64,000 nt of DNA, taken from NCBI GenBank assembly GCA_903994635.1, contig CAJEXQ010000002.1:123018-187017 (forward strand), given 5' to 3'. Numbering within the stretch: position 1 is the stretch's first letter; the number at the start of each line of letters is the position of its first letter. Positions 47,429 through 57,268 of the stretch are shown here, in pieces. Under the pieces are notes generated by a model. The model did no database searches. It saw only the letters and a list, made by a program, of their open reading frames with translations, and had not been told where the DNA came from. The position numbers and the translations under genes were made by a program. The stretch is from an uncultured Chlorobiaceae bacterium. Lineage in GTDB: Bacteria; Bacteroidota; Chlorobiia; Chlorobiales; Chlorobiaceae.

Positions 47429-48148
47429 TCAAATAGCCAAGGCGCTCATGATTCGGAGCATCTCCCTGACAGCCTCCTCAAGGCCAGTCATGACGGCACG
47501 GGCGATAATTGCATGGCCGATGCTCACCTCTTCAATCTCGGGAATATCGCTGAAAGGCGCGATGTTGAGATAGTTGAGCCCATGGCCTGCGACGACCTTC
47601 AGCCCGACGCTTTTTGCATAAACCGCAGCCTCGCGGATTCTTTTCAGTTCTAGCGCTTGTTCATTACCCTGTTTCAGCGCATAGAGTCCAGTATGTAACT
47701 CCACAATATCGGCACCAGCCTCTGCTGAAAGGTCGATGGCTTTTTTCGCAGGTTCAATAAAGAGACTTACCTCAATCCCGGCGGGCTTGAATGGTTTCAG
47801 AAATTCCACCAGTACGGCAAAGTGGCGGGCAATGTCGAATCCCCCCTCAGTGGTGAGTTCCTCCCTTTTTTCCGGTACAAGGGTGATAAGCTCTGGTCTG
47901 GTTTTCAGGGCTATTTGCTGTAACTCCGTAGTCATTGCCATTTCAAGGTCAAGCTTTGTGGTAACTGCTTGCCGGAGTCTTGCGAGATCATTATCCTTGA
48001 TGTGTCGGCGATCTTCACGCAGGTGGCAAACAATACCTGCCGCACCGCACCGTTCAGCAAGCAGGGCGGCTGCGACCGGATCGGGCTCCTGCTCGCCACG
48101 GGCGTTCCGCAAGGTGGCTATATGATCAATATTAACAGCTAATCTCAT
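47429..48148 (-). CDS. pdxJ: Pyridoxine 5'-phosphate synthase
   Basis: Condenses 1-deoxyxylulose 5-phosphate with 3-amino-1-hydroxyacetone phosphate to give pyridoxine 5'-phosphate. 239 aa TIM barrel. [13 protein letters not shown] (residues 5-17), [10 protein letters not shown] (near 44), [13 protein letters not shown] (near 100) and the [11 protein letters not shown] loop (near 190) match the family. It is the first gene of the pdxJ-rdgB-uppP unit; a start overlap with rdgB is possible. This shows the DXP-dependent B6 route. Confidence 0.96.
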   Translation of the reverse strand: MRLAVNIDHIATLRNARGEQEPDPVAAALLAERCGAAGIVCHLREDRRHIKDNDLARLRQAVTTKLDLEMAMTTELQQIALKTRPELITLVPEKREELTTEGGFDIARHFAVLVEFLKPFKPAGIEVSLFIEPAKKAIDLSAEAGADIVELHTGLYALKQGNEQALELKRIREAAVYAKSVGLKVVAGHGLNYLNIAPFSDIPEIEEVSIGHAIIARAVMTGLEEAVREMLRIMSALAI

Positions 48149-48358
48149 AAATGTGGGAGTCAGTCAATGGTGTATAAATCGGCGCGCGCTCCTTGCGGCT
48201 CGGTTCCCGCATCCTGCTTAACCGAAAGTAATAAAAAAATAGTGTAATGGGCAATAGAAGAGTGTTTGCGTCCGCAAGGCTTTCGGCGAATTTTGTTGAA
48301 TTGCAGTCGCTGAACCTGTACATTGTGCTTATTGAATCATTAACCGGAAAACCGTACG

Positions 48359-49174
48359 ATGCAGAAAGAGACTATCACAATTCTTGGATGCGGCTGGCTT
48401 GGGTTGCCGCTTGCAGAGGCTCTTGTAAAAGAGGGCTATTCAGTCAAGGGATCAACCACGAGGGAGGAGAAGCTTGAGGTGTTGCAGGATGCCGGGGCTG
48501 AGCCCTACCTTATACGACTTGATCCGGAGGTAAACGGCGACGATGTTGTGGCTTTTCTCCAGAGCGATATTCTTATTGTCAATATCCCTCCGACTCGGAG
48601 CGATGACATTGTAGAGTACCATATTGAGCAGTTCTCTTCATTGATTGATGCTCTTGGTCAGTCGCCAGTGCGCTCTGTGCTGATGGTCAGCTCCACATCG
48701 GTCTATTCGACACTCAACAGGGAGGTTACCGAAGAGGATGCTATTGATCCTGAATCTCCCTCCGGGCAGGCTCTGCTCCTTGTCGAGGAGATGCTGATGC
48801 AGGAGAGCGGCTTTCAGACCACGGTACTGCGCTTTGGTGGCCTGGTTGGTTATGACCGTACCCCTGAAAAGTATCTCGATGCCTTGAAAGAGGTGACGAA
48901 TCCCGATCAGCCGATGAACCTTATTCATCGTGACGATTGCATCAAAATCATTACGGAAATCATTCGCTTGCAGCAGTGGGGCGAAGTCTTCAACGCCTGT
49001 GCACCGCATCATATCCTGCGGCGCGACTATTATGGCAGAGCAGCCGATGCGGCAGGAGTTCCTCAACTCCCTCTGGCACTGTCTGCAGAACCGGCACCGT
49101 TTAAAGTGGTGAACAGCGACAAGCTGGTGAGCGCTCTGGGCTACAGTTTTCTGCATCCTGATCCTGTTGGGTGA
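48359..49174 (+). CDS. NAD-dependent epimerase/dehydratase-like SDR protein
   Basis: 271 aa of the YeeZ/extended-SDR-like group. The nucleotide-binding loop is ILGCGWLGLPLAEAL (near 8-22), a form closer to NADP-type GxGxxG than to GxxGxxG. MVSSTSVYS (near 108) holds Ser, Thr and Tyr of the active site region, but the YxxxK motif is not clear: the following segment has SPSGQALLLVEEML. A dehydrogenase role is therefore uncertain. The gene stands alone about 80 bases upstream of cbiA. Confidence 0.8.
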   Translation: MQKETITILGCGWLGLPLAEALVKEGYSVKGSTTREEKLEVLQDAGAEPYLIRLDPEVNGDDVVAFLQSDILIVNIPPTRSDDIVEYHIEQFSSLIDALGQSPVRSVLMVSSTSVYSTLNREVTEEDAIDPESPSGQALLLVEEMLMQESGFQTTVLRFGGLVGYDRTPEKYLDALKEVTNPDQPMNLIHRDDCIKIITEIIRLQQWGEVFNACAPHHILRRDYYGRAADAAGVPQLPLALSAEPAPFKVVNSDKLVSALGYSFLHPDPVG

Positions 49175-49257
49175 ATGGTTGGGTAAGAAATTTTTTTTTG
49201 GAGACGATGTAGAAAAACGCATAGCTCAATGGCATAAACCATAAGGTTGACTGAAAC

Positions 49258-50601
49258 ATGTTGAACAACAAACACACAGCCTTCCTTCTTGCCGCTCCTT
49301 CAAGCGGTTCTGGTAAAACAACCATAACTCTCGCTCTCCTGAGGATGTTTGCCCAGCGTGGGCTTGCGGTTCAGCCGTTCAAGTGCGGGCCGGATTATCT
49401 CGATACTTGCCTGCACACTATGGCGGCCTCGTTTGGCGGAAGCGAGCGTGTCGGGATCAATCTTGATACTTTCATGGCTTCAAAAGCGCATGTGCAGGGG
49501 CTATTTGGCCGATACTCATCGGATGCTGATGTTGCTGTGGTTGAGGGTGTCATGGGGCTTTTTGACGGGGCTGAAAAATCGGAAGGGAGCAGCGCTGAAA
49601 TTGCCATGCTGCTTGGTATTCCCGTTATCATGGTCATCAACGCTCAAAGCATGGCCTATTCGGCAGCGCCGATGCTCTATGGTTTCCGGACGTTTGATCC
49701 CGCGCTGAATCTTGCTGGGGTTATTTTCAACCAGGTCAATACACCTTCTCATTACAGCTATCTTGAGGCGGCAGCGCGTGATGCCGGAGTTGAACCGCTG
49801 GGCTATGTGCCCCGCAGCGAAGCGGTGGCCATCAGTGAGCGTCATCTTGGCCTTGACACCTCTGCCGGGTATGACCGCGAGAGCGTGATTGCGGCGATGG
49901 CGGAGCATGTTGGTAAAACTGTGAATGTTGACCGGTTGCTGGAGATTGCGCAGGTGGATAGACCTGATGCTTCCGTTTGTGCCACTGCGGCGCTGAAAAG
50001 CGAGGTGGTGATTGCCGTGGCCCGCGACGAGGCGTTTAACTTTGTCTATCGCGAAAATATTGAGGTGCTCGGCGAGTATGGTCGCCTGGTGTTTTTCAGT
50101 CCGCTCCATGATGAACATCTTCCTGAAGCAGAGATGCTTTATCTGGCTGGAGGCTATCCTGAACTCTATGCGGAACAGCTCTCGGCTAATAGCGCCATGC
50201 GTGGGCAGATCGCAGCGTATAGCCGGAGTGGCGGTCGTCTTTATGCCGAGTGCGGCGGTATGATGTACCTTGGAAAAACGATAACGCTTCAGGATGGTTC
50301 AGTGTATCACATGTGTGGAGCACTTGACCTTGAGACAACCATGCAGGAGTCCAGACTGACTCTCGGATACAGGAAAGTGGTTCTCGATGGTTCCGCAACA
50401 GAGCTGCGAGGCCACGAATTTCACTACTCACGCATCATTCATCAGGGCGAGTTACAGAACATTGCCACAGTGAAAAATGCTCGAGGCGAAAATGTGGCAA
50501 CACCCCTTTTCAGAAAAGACAACACGACAGCCTCATACATTCACCTTTACTGGGGTGAAATGTGTCAGGCACCTGCCATGCTTTTTTCGCTTACAATATA
50601 A
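49258..50601 (+). CDS. cbiA: Cobyrinate a,c-diamide synthase
   Basis: 447 aa. Amidates the a and c side chains of cobyrinate with glutamine and ATP, a step of B12 synthesis. The ATP-binding domain begins LLAAPSSGSGKTTITLALL (P-loop near 11-20), then CGPDYLDTCLH and GVMGLFDG. The C-terminal class I glutaminase-like domain has the nucleophile Cys in YAECGGMMYLGK (near 340) and the His in YIHLYWGE (near 430). B12 made this way is needed by QueG in this window and, from general knowledge, by bacteriochlorophyll enzymes. Its end overlaps the convergent gene by 11 bases. Confidence 0.94.
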   Translation: MLNNKHTAFLLAAPSSGSGKTTITLALLRMFAQRGLAVQPFKCGPDYLDTCLHTMAASFGGSERVGINLDTFMASKAHVQGLFGRYSSDADVAVVEGVMGLFDGAEKSEGSSAEIAMLLGIPVIMVINAQSMAYSAAPMLYGFRTFDPALNLAGVIFNQVNTPSHYSYLEAAARDAGVEPLGYVPRSEAVAISERHLGLDTSAGYDRESVIAAMAEHVGKTVNVDRLLEIAQVDRPDASVCATAALKSEVVIAVARDEAFNFVYRENIEVLGEYGRLVFFSPLHDEHLPEAEMLYLAGGYPELYAEQLSANSAMRGQIAAYSRSGGRLYAECGGMMYLGKTITLQDGSVYHMCGALDLETTMQESRLTLGYRKVVLDGSATELRGHEFHYSRIIHQGELQNIATVKNARGENVATPLFRKDNTTASYIHLYWGEMCQAPAMLFSLTI

Positions 50602-51061
50602 ACTCCAAATCAGCTCCAGCTTCTGCTGACTCCTCAACAAACGCTCTCAGCTTAGCCAGAAACTCAAGAAACCGTCCCGGATCAATGTCACGAAAATATG
50701 CCACACCAACCGGCTGATCCTGCCAGCCGAGCAGGATTGTTTCGTGATGTTCCGGATCAATGGATGCCATGCGTTCATCGATGATTTTTTTCATGGATCC
50801 AAGGCTGCTGTTATGCAGAAACGCTTCATCCCAACTGTCAAGCCCGTTACCGGATTCAGAGATGAATGGCAGGGTGTTCAACAGTTCAGGCAGCCCGTAA
50901 TGAAAAAGCGCAGCATAATTGTGGGCATCAATTTCCAGAGATCTGTATGCTTTGTACGATATTTCCTGAAGTCGTACACGATTTATGGTGCCGGTACGAT
51001 ATATTGAAAGCCCGCGGTGTACCGGGCTGTTGTCGTCAATCAGGATACGATGAACTTTCAT
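50591..51061 (-). CDS. Protein of unknown function convergent with cbiA
   Basis: 156 aa, acidic, without signal peptide or membrane segment. The N-terminal third (VHRILIDDNSPVHRGLSIYR) is beta-like, the rest mixed, ending with a Glu/Ala-rich helix. No recognisable motif. Coherent codon use and a plausible folded pattern favour a real gene. The 3' end overlaps cbiA by 11 bases. A 6-bp hairpin (GCAGAA/TTCTGC, 51080-51097) lies just upstream of its start. Confidence 0.65.
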   Translation of the reverse strand: MKVHRILIDDNSPVHRGLSIYRTGTINRVRLQEISYKAYRSLEIDAHNYAALFHYGLPELLNTLPFISESGNGLDSWDEAFLHNSSLGSMKKIIDERMASIDPEHHETILLGWQDQPVGVAYFRDIDPGRFLEFLAKLRAFVEESAEAGADLEFIL

Positions 51062-51226
51062 AACGTTATAGATGGATACGCAGAACCTTTATTCTGCTTG
51101 GAGAGTTGTGTGTTGTTATGGAATTGGTAGTAACATAGCTATCTTTGAAGAATTATTTTTTGCTGTGTTTATATCGGGGTGTGATAAAACGCGGTATTCA
51201 TAAAAATTTTACCGACAATCATAAGC

Positions 51227-53767
51227 ATGGAAGGAAATTTTTCAAACAGAGTACAGGATGTTATCCGCCTCAGCCGTGAGGAGGCCCTCCGGTTGGGTCA
51301 TGACTACATCGGTACAGAGCATCTGCTCCTTGGTCTTATCAGGGAAGGGGAGGGTATTGGTGCCAGGATACTAAAAAATCTCAAGATAGATTTGTATGGT
51401 CTCAAGCTGAAAATTGAGGAGAGCACCCATCCAAGGGTTGCTGAAGCTCAGATGGGTAATGTCCCCTTGACTAAACAGGCCGAGAAGGTGCTGAAAATCA
51501 CTTATCTCGAAGCAAAAATATGCAAGTCGAATGTTATTGGAACCGAGCATCTTTTGCTGTCGCTCATGAAAGGGGATGATAATATTGCAGCCCAGATTCT
51601 TGAACAGTTTGGCGTGACTTATGACCTTGTCAGAGATGAGCTGATGACGATTTCAAGCGGCAGAAGCGAGGCGGGTGAGCCACCTCTGGAGGGTGCCTAT
51701 GCTTCAGGTGGTTCTGAACGGCACCCAAAAAAGCAGGATCCTAAAAAAGGCGAGAGAACTAAAACTCCAGTGCTCGACAATTTTGGTCGCGATCTCACTC
51801 GTCTTGCCCTTGATGATAAACTTGATCCAATCATCGGGCGCGAAAAGGAGATTGAGCGGGTGGCCCAGGTTTTGAGTCGCCGGAAAAAGAATAATCCGGT
51901 ATTGATTGGTGAGCCGGGCGTAGGCAAGACTGCCATTGCCGAAGGTCTTGCGCTCAAAATCGTGCAGCGCAAGGTATCGAGAGTGCTTTATGACAAGCGG
52001 GTTGTTGCGCTTGACTTGGCAGCGCTTGTTGCTGGCACCAAATACAGGGGACAGTTTGAGGAGAGGATGAAGGCGCTTATGAACGAGCTTGAGCGCTCAC
52101 GTGATGTGATTTTGTTTATCGATGAGCTGCATACCATTGTTGGTGCGGGTGGCGCGTCGGGTTCGCTTGACGCAAGCAATATTTTCAAGCCAGCCCTTGC
52201 CCGTGGCGAACTCCAGTGCATTGGAGCGACAACGCTTGACGAGTACCGCCAGTTTATTGAAAAAGATGGTGCTCTTGACCGGCGGTTCCAGAAGATTATG
52301 GTAGAGCCGACCTCTGTGGATGAGACCATCCAGATTCTCAACAACATCAAGTCGAAGTATGAGTCGCACCATCATGTCAACTATTCGGAAGATTCGATAG
52401 AGAAGGCTGTAAAGCTTTCCGAGCGTTACATCACTGACCGTTTTTTGCCCGATAAGGCGATAGATGTCATGGATGAGGCCGGGGCGCGTGTTCATCTGAG
52501 CAATATTCATGTGCCACAGGAGATTCTTGATCTTGAAAAATCGATAGAAGAGGTCAAGAACGAGAAAAACCAGGTGGTAAAAATGCAGAATTTTGAGGAG
52601 GCGGCGAAGCTTCGCGACAGGGAGAAGCACATGCTCGAAGCGCTTGATCAGGCCAAACAGGATTGGGAAGACAGGGCTGCTGATAGTGTTTATGATGTTA
52701 CTGAGGCCGATATTACCTCGGTGATTGCCATGATGACTGGTATTCCCGTTGCCAGGGTTGCACAGTCTGAATCGAAAAAGCTGCTCACCATGGAGGCTGA
52801 TCTTACCAAACAGGTGATTGGCCAGGATGAGGCTATCAAAAAGATTACCAAAGCAATACAGCGTACTCGTGCGGGGTTGAAAGATCCGTCGCGTCCCATT
52901 GGCTCTTTCATTTTTCTGGGACCGACCGGTGTTGGTAAAACAGAGCTTGCCAAGGCGCTGACCCGATATATTTTTGACAGTGAAGATGCGCTTATCAGGG
53001 CTGACATGAGCGAGTATATGGAGAAATTTTCAGTCAGTCGCCTTGTTGGAGCCCCTCCCGGATATGTAGGCTACGAAGAGGGTGGCCAGTTGACCGAAAA
53101 GGTTCGTCGCAAGCCATATTCAGTGGTGCTTATTGACGAGATTGAGAAGGCGCACCCGGATGTCTTCAACATTCTGCTGCAGGTGCTTGATGAAGGGATT
53201 TTGACCGATGGCATGGGAAGAAAGGTTGACTTTCGCAACACCATTATCATCATGACTTCAAACATCGGCGCCAAGGATATCAAGAATTTTGGTGCTGGAT
53301 CGGGCATGGGCTTTACTCCCATTGATGACGCAACCGGTAATTACAAGGCGATGAAGTCAACCATTGAGGATGCTCTCAAGCGAGTCTTCAATCCAGAGTT
53401 TCTCAACAGAATTGATGATATTGTTGTCTTCCATGCGCTTGAAAAACAGCATATCTTTAAAATCATTGACATTACTGCCGGCAAGCTCTTCAAGAGGCTC
53501 CGCGATATGGGTATTGAGGTGCAAATCGATGAAAAAGCTAAAGAGTTTCTTGTAGACAAGGGTTACGACCAAAAATATGGCGCTCGTCCGCTGAAAAGAG
53601 CGTTGCAAAAGTATGTCGAGGATCCGCTTGCCGAAGAGATGCTGAAGGGTCGTTTTTCGGAGGGGAGTGTCATCAGGATTATGTTTGATGAAGCGGAAAA
53701 AGAGCTCCGTTTTGTCGATGGGGTAGCTCCCGTTCCGGAAGGCGAAGGGCAGGCGCACAGCGAGTAA
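51227..53767 (+). CDS. clpC: ATP-dependent Clp protease ATPase subunit ClpC
   Basis: 846 aa AAA+ unfoldase for ClpP. The N-terminal domain (residues 4-145) contains both Clp-N repeats ([20 protein letters not shown] and [16 protein letters not shown]). The first AAA has Walker [10 protein letters not shown] (near 228), the second GPTGVGKTE (near 565). A UVR-like segment between ([17 protein letters not shown], near 450) marks ClpC rather than ClpB, which has a long coiled coil instead. The C-terminal D2-small domain is complete. No CIRCE operator is seen in the 165 bases upstream. Confidence 0.95.
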   Translation: MEGNFSNRVQDVIRLSREEALRLGHDYIGTEHLLLGLIREGEGIGARILKNLKIDLYGLKLKIEESTHPRVAEAQMGNVPLTKQAEKVLKITYLEAKICKSNVIGTEHLLLSLMKGDDNIAAQILEQFGVTYDLVRDELMTISSGRSEAGEPPLEGAYASGGSERHPKKQDPKKGERTKTPVLDNFGRDLTRLALDDKLDPIIGREKEIERVAQVLSRRKKNNPVLIGEPGVGKTAIAEGLALKIVQRKVSRVLYDKRVVALDLAALVAGTKYRGQFEERMKALMNELERSRDVILFIDELHTIVGAGGASGSLDASNIFKPALARGELQCIGATTLDEYRQFIEKDGALDRRFQKIMVEPTSVDETIQILNNIKSKYESHHHVNYSEDSIEKAVKLSERYITDRFLPDKAIDVMDEAGARVHLSNIHVPQEILDLEKSIEEVKNEKNQVVKMQNFEEAAKLRDREKHMLEALDQAKQDWEDRAADSVYDVTEADITSVIAMMTGIPVARVAQSESKKLLTMEADLTKQVIGQDEAIKKITKAIQRTRAGLKDPSRPIGSFIFLGPTGVGKTELAKALTRYIFDSEDALIRADMSEYMEKFSVSRLVGAPPGYVGYEEGGQLTEKVRRKPYSVVLIDEIEKAHPDVFNILLQVLDEGILTDGMGRKVDFRNTIIIMTSNIGAKDIKNFGAGSGMGFTPIDDATGNYKAMKSTIEDALKRVFNPEFLNRIDDIVVFHALEKQHIFKIIDITAGKLFKRLRDMGIEVQIDEKAKEFLVDKGYDQKYGARPLKRALQKYVEDPLAEEMLKGRFSEGSVIRIMFDEAEKELRFVDGVAPVPEGEGQAHSE

Positions 53768-53790
53768 AGTATTGCTTTATTTCCTTGCTT

Positions 53791-53822
53791 GGGAACACTG
53801 CTTGAATATGGGCGGTGTTCCC
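53791..53822 (+). terminator. Hairpin after clpC
   Basis: An 11-bp stem with one G-U pair (53791-53801 with 53812-53822) and a 10-base loop, 24 bases past the clpC stop. It lacks a T-run, so it may work through RNA stability or another mechanism rather than as an intrinsic terminator. Confidence 0.45.
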
Positions 53823-53931
53823 CAAAGAAAAGCAGAGACGTTTTTATGCTGCTCCGTATAACAAGGTGAAATAAAATGCCGATTAATAGCTTAGCTGTTT
53901 ATAGTGAATGAGTTAATGGTATTCTTCGTGA

Positions 53932-54000
53932 TTGGCAATTTGCTTTTAATGTGGCTTATAATTCAATAATCAGCGGTTTAGGCGGTTCAGGCTGATTATT
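53932..54000 (+). promoter_or_regulatory. Promoter and operator-like inverted repeat for the 54-kb antitoxin
   Basis: TTGGCA (53932-53937), a 19-base spacer and TATAAT (53957-53962) form a fair promoter with long spacing. Two bases later a perfect 10-bp inverted repeat, AATAATCAGC (53965-53974) and GCTGATTATT (53991-54000), spans the likely transcription start. This placement fits autoregulation by the antitoxin (or toxin-antitoxin complex). Confidence 0.45.
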
Positions 54001-54071
54001 GTTAGCGTCGGAGGGATTCCTGGAAAACTCGAATCAATCAGATCGAAATATCCACTAAAAGGAGTTAAAAA

Positions 54072-54284
54072 ATGTCCAACCAAGCTAAGGATCTGCCAAC
54101 AGGTGACGGGTTGATTTTAATTGATAAACTTCTTCACAGTACTAACCTGCCGACTCAACTTGAGGTTGATATGCTTTGGGCTGAAGAAGTTGAACGGAGA
54201 AGAAAGGAAATCGCATCTGGGAAGGCGAGGCTGATTCCAGGCGAGGAGGTGTTTGAAAAAATAAAGAAACGGTTTGGTAAATGA
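54072..54284 (+). CDS. Addiction-module antitoxin
   Basis: 70 aa, of the small, acidic antitoxin family whose members carry a helix then a charged tail: LPTQLEVDMLWAEEVERRRK and then GKARLIPGEEVFEKIKKRF (the WAxEixRR... ipxeEvf pattern of the Unstab_antitox group). AAAAGGAG precedes the ATG by about 7 bases. The next frame, a ParE-like toxin, starts at 54281 inside its stop codon (4-base overlap). The antitoxin is open while that toxin is cut short. Confidence 0.75.
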   Translation: MSNQAKDLPTGDGLILIDKLLHSTNLPTQLEVDMLWAEEVERRRKEIASGKARLIPGEEVFEKIKKRFGK

Positions 54285-54397
54285 ATTTCAGCTTTCATGA
54301 GCTCGCCGAAGATGAGCTGATATCAATGATAGAATATTACGAAGATTGCCAAACCGGACTTGGCCTTTGCTGGAGGTTTTTTCTTTTTCCATGTTAA
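54281..54397 (+). pseudogene. Truncated ParE-like toxin gene
   Basis: ATG 54281 gives NFSFHELAEDELISMIEYYE and then DCQTGLGL, the usual N-terminus of ParE/RelE toxins paired with this antitoxin family. Family proteins are about 95-100 aa, but after about residue 29 the frame reads CWRFFLFPC and stops at TAA 54395-54397. The C-terminal strands that carry activity are gone. A 3' deletion joining it to the terminator at 54417 is the simple reading. Confidence 0.75.
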
Positions 54398-54416
54398 GAT
54401 CTCCTGCTCTCGTTTT

Positions 54417-54460
54417 CCCCGTTACTCTTGTTGCAAAGCATCAAGAGTAACGGGGATTTT
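54417..54460 (+). terminator. Strong hairpin between the antitoxin unit and trpB2
   Basis: CCCCGTTACTCTTG (54417-54430) and CAAGAGTAACGGGG (54442-54455) form a perfect 14-bp stem with an 11-base loop, followed by ATTTTGCTTTT. The T-run is on the plus strand, so it ends the antitoxin transcript; it also lies just past the stop of trpB2 on the minus strand. Confidence 0.8.
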
Positions 54461-54464
54461 GCTT

Positions 54465-55838
54465 TTACGCTTGCGGTGGAACCGGATGATCTTTCAGTAC
54501 AGCAAGTGAGCGTTGCAGGAGCTCTTCCGGTAGTCGGTAGTCACTGATTTTGCCGGACAAAAAGGCATCGTAACCCTGGAGATCCATCAGTCCATGGCCT
54601 GACCAGTTCATAAGAATCACCTTTTCCTTACCCTCCTCCTTTGCTTTTTTCGCTTCACGGATGGTCTGTGCGATGGCGTGGGAGGTCTCAGGCGCCGGGA
54701 TAAATCCTTCGGTATGGGCAAACAGCAGAGCGGCTTCGTAGCACTCCGTCTGGCCAATTGCGGTGGCCTCAATCAATCCCAACTGTTTGACATGGCTGAC
54801 CAGGGGCGACATGCCATGGTAGCGCAGGCCTCCTGCATGAATTGCTGGTGGAATAAATCCGTGGCCAAGGCTGTACATGGGCAGCAGCGGTGTCATTTTA
54901 GCCACATCCCCGTTGTCATAGACATAGGGGCCTCTGGTAAGCGTCGGGCAGGCTTCGGGCTCCGTGGCAATAATCTGAACCTCCCGTCCATGGATTTTAT
55001 CGCAGATGAAGGGGAAGCTGATGCCTGCAAAGTTTGAACCTCCGCCGGCACAGCCGATAACGATATCAGGATAAAGGCTCACCTTTTCGAGCTGTTTACG
55101 GGCTTCAAGGCCGATAATGGTCTGATGCAGCATCACATGGTTTAAGACACTGCCAAGGGCGTAGCGTGTATCATCTCGCTGGACAGCCTGCTCAATGGCT
55201 TCACTGATGGCAATGGCGAGGCTGCCTGGTGTGTCGGGGGTCTCCGCCAGAATCCGTCGTCCTGTTTCAGTTTGTGTGCTTGGGCTGGCAATACACTCTG
55301 CCCCCCAAGTGTTCATCATGATTTTGCGGAAAGGCTTTTGGTCAAAACTGATGCGCACCATAAAGACTTTACAGTCGATACCGACAAGTTTGCAGCTCAT
55401 CGCAAGGGCGCTTCCCCACTGGCCTGCGCCGGTTTCAGTGACGAGATGCTTTATGCCAAACTGCTTGTTGTACCATGCCTGGGGCACAGCGGAATTGGGT
55501 TTGTGGCTTCCTGCCGGTGATACACCCTCATTTTTATAGAAGATTTTTGCCGGAGTCTTCAGGGCTGCTTCCAGTCGGTGGGCCCGGTAGAGTGGTGAGG
55601 GGCGCCAGAGTTTCAGGATTGCCTGCACCTCCTGGGGAATTTCAATCCACCTCTCAGTGCTCATCTCCTGCTCAATAAGGTTCATCGGAAAAACTTTGGC
55701 AAGGGCATCCGGGCCGACAGGATTGCCATCAGGCCCCAATGGTGGCGGCATCGGTGAAGGCAAGTCAGCCTGAATGTTGTACCACTGCCGTGGCATCTCA
55801 TCTTCGTTCAGCAGGATCTTTGTCAGTTCGGAACTCAT
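54465..55838 (-). CDS. trpB2: Tryptophan synthase beta chain of the TrpB2 type
   Basis: 457 aa, longer than the canonical ~400-aa TrpB, with an N-terminal extension (about 1-70) typical of TrpB2. PLP Lys lies in [15 protein letters not shown] (near 112), and the phosphate-binding Gly loop in [12 protein letters not shown] (near 264). It makes tryptophan from indole and serine. No trpA lies beside it, so it may act as a stand-alone indole-salvage enzyme; whether a canonical trpB also exists cannot be seen here. Confidence 0.93.
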   Translation of the reverse strand: MSSELTKILLNEDEMPRQWYNIQADLPSPMPPPLGPDGNPVGPDALAKVFPMNLIEQEMSTERWIEIPQEVQAILKLWRPSPLYRAHRLEAALKTPAKIFYKNEGVSPAGSHKPNSAVPQAWYNKQFGIKHLVTETGAGQWGSALAMSCKLVGIDCKVFMVRISFDQKPFRKIMMNTWGAECIASPSTQTETGRRILAETPDTPGSLAIAISEAIEQAVQRDDTRYALGSVLNHVMLHQTIIGLEARKQLEKVSLYPDIVIGCAGGGSNFAGISFPFICDKIHGREVQIIATEPEACPTLTRGPYVYDNGDVAKMTPLLPMYSLGHGFIPPAIHAGGLRYHGMSPLVSHVKQLGLIEATAIGQTECYEAALLFAHTEGFIPAPETSHAIAQTIREAKKAKEEGKEKVILMNWSGHGLMDLQGYDAFLSGKISDYRLPEELLQRSLAVLKDHPVPPQA

Positions 55839-55897
55839 GATTCAATAGAGGTTTTGCTCATAAAAATATAAGATGACAGGCAGGAAAGCTTGTGCAA

Positions 55898-55986
55898 TGG
55901 TGCCGAAGACGGGAATCGAACCCGTACGTCCATTGCTGAACACGGGATTTTAAGTCCCGGGCGTCTACCAGTTCCGCCACTTCGGC
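55898..55986 (-). tRNA. tRNA-Leu (anticodon UAA)
   Basis: On the minus strand GCCGAAG pairs with CTTCGGC, the anticodon stem CGGGA/TCCCG encloses CTTAAAA with anticodon UAA, and the long variable arm (class II) is present. The CCA end is encoded (55898-55900). It lies between trpB2 and thiL. Confidence 0.95.
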
Positions 55987-56090
55987 TTTTTGTCGTACGT
56001 TACAGGAGCAGCAATTTACTATCTTCGCTCTGTTTCCCAAAAAAATAAATGGTTCCTGTTTTGCCCTCTTTTTCATGGTGTTGCAGGATG

Positions 56091-57158
56091 TTATGAACTG
56101 AAATGGTCGAAGCCCCTGATCGACTCCATATCTATATCCGTGCCATAGATATCGCAAAGATGGACTCCCGATTCCTGGCTGGTAATTTCTCCTATGACCG
56201 ATATTGACTTGTATTCAGCTATGTTCTGGTATTTTTCTTTTGAGAGGGTAAAGAGTAATTGGTAATCTTCGCCTCCAGTGAGAGCCCAGGTGAGGGCATC
56301 ATCCTGTAATTCATCAGCGATTCGGCGTGTACTTGCATTAATCGGGAGGAGGTTTTCGTGAATCAGTGCGCCAGTTTTTGATTGCTGGCATAGATGCTGG
56401 AGGTCAGAACTGAGTCCATCGGAGATGTCGATCATTGAAGATGGTCTGATATTTCTTGCGTGGAAAAATTTGACAATATCGATGCGAGCGATAGGAAGCA
56501 GTTGTGCCCGGATAGCTTCGCGGTACTCCTTCATGTCACCGATCACGCTTTTTACATAGGGCTCGTTGTTTTCGATATGGTTCAGCATGATCTCCTTTTC
56601 GCGCATAAGGAGTTTCAGCCCAGCCGCAGCGCCGCCGATAGTTCCGGTAACGCAGAGCAAATCACCTGGTTTTGCTCCACTGCGATGGGTGATTTGCTCT
56701 GGTGCCACTTCGCCAACCATGGTGACTGAAATGACCAGGCCGGATCGGGAAGAGGAGGTATCTCCACCAGCGATAGCGAGGCCATACTTTTGAGCAGCAT
56801 CACTCATTCCGATGTAAAGCTCTTCAATCATTGCAATCGGGAATGATGCTGGTACTGCAAGTGAGATCAGGGCATAACGGGGCAGGGCATTCATGGCACA
56901 GATATCGGAAACATTGACACTGATTGCCTTGCTTCCGAGATGTTGTAACGGGGTTGTCAGCAGATCGAAGTGCACCTGTTCCGCTAGAATGTCGGTTGTC
57001 GATACTTGCAGAAGCCCTGCGGCAGGCTGAAAAACAGCGCAGTCGTCACCGATGCCGGTCAGTAGTTCTGGAACGGCACGAAGAGTTGGTGCTGCAAGGG
57101 CCGCAATTTTGTCGATCATACCGAATTCCCCAATACCCGAGATAGCTTTATATGGCAT
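56091..57158 (-). CDS. thiL: Thiamine-monophosphate kinase
   Basis: Phosphorylates thiamine monophosphate to TPP, the final step of the pathway that thiC begins. ATG 57158 gives MPYKAISGIGEFGMIDKIA, the usual N-terminus; an in-frame start 21 codons earlier adds an unrelated segment. LTGIGDDCAVF (near 30) and the DILAEQVHF motif bind Mg-ATP; SVNVSDICAMNALPRY (near 80) and GGDTSSS (near 130) complete the AIR-synthase-like fold. 355 aa, full length. The product TPP is also the ligand of the thiC riboswitch. Confidence 0.94.
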   Translation of the reverse strand: MPYKAISGIGEFGMIDKIAALAAPTLRAVPELLTGIGDDCAVFQPAAGLLQVSTTDILAEQVHFDLLTTPLQHLGSKAISVNVSDICAMNALPRYALISLAVPASFPIAMIEELYIGMSDAAQKYGLAIAGGDTSSSRSGLVISVTMVGEVAPEQITHRSGAKPGDLLCVTGTIGGAAAGLKLLMREKEIMLNHIENNEPYVKSVIGDMKEYREAIRAQLLPIARIDIVKFFHARNIRPSSMIDISDGLSSDLQHLCQQSKTGALIHENLLPINASTRRIADELQDDALTWALTGGEDYQLLFTLSKEKYQNIAEYKSISVIGEITSQESGVHLCDIYGTDIDMESIRGFDHFSS

Positions 57159-57268
57159 ATTTTTACGTAAATTCAGTTTCACTCTGAGCCGTGGTGTGTC
57201 TTGCGCTCTTGGCCACTTCACCTTTCAGGAGATTTTAATAGCAATAATAGTGACAATATCCTCTTTTT

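Larger units (their letters stand above)
53768..54071. other. Intergenic region with a hairpin and the antitoxin promoter
   Basis: About 300 bases after clpC. GGGAACACTGC (53791-53801) and GCGGTGTTCCC (53812-53822) form an 11-bp hairpin without T-run, a possible clpC end. The right half holds TATAAT at 53957-53962 and the inverted repeat AATAATCAGC/GCTGATTATT (53965-54000). Confidence 0.6.

Noticed and set aside
49175..49257. Cobalamin riboswitch before cbiA
   Set aside because: The gap is only about 80 bases and contains none of the conserved B12-box blocks.
51062..51226. Heat-shock operator (CIRCE) before clpC
   Set aside because: No TTAGCACTC-N9-GAGTGCTAA-like pair is present; only a 6-bp hairpin was found.
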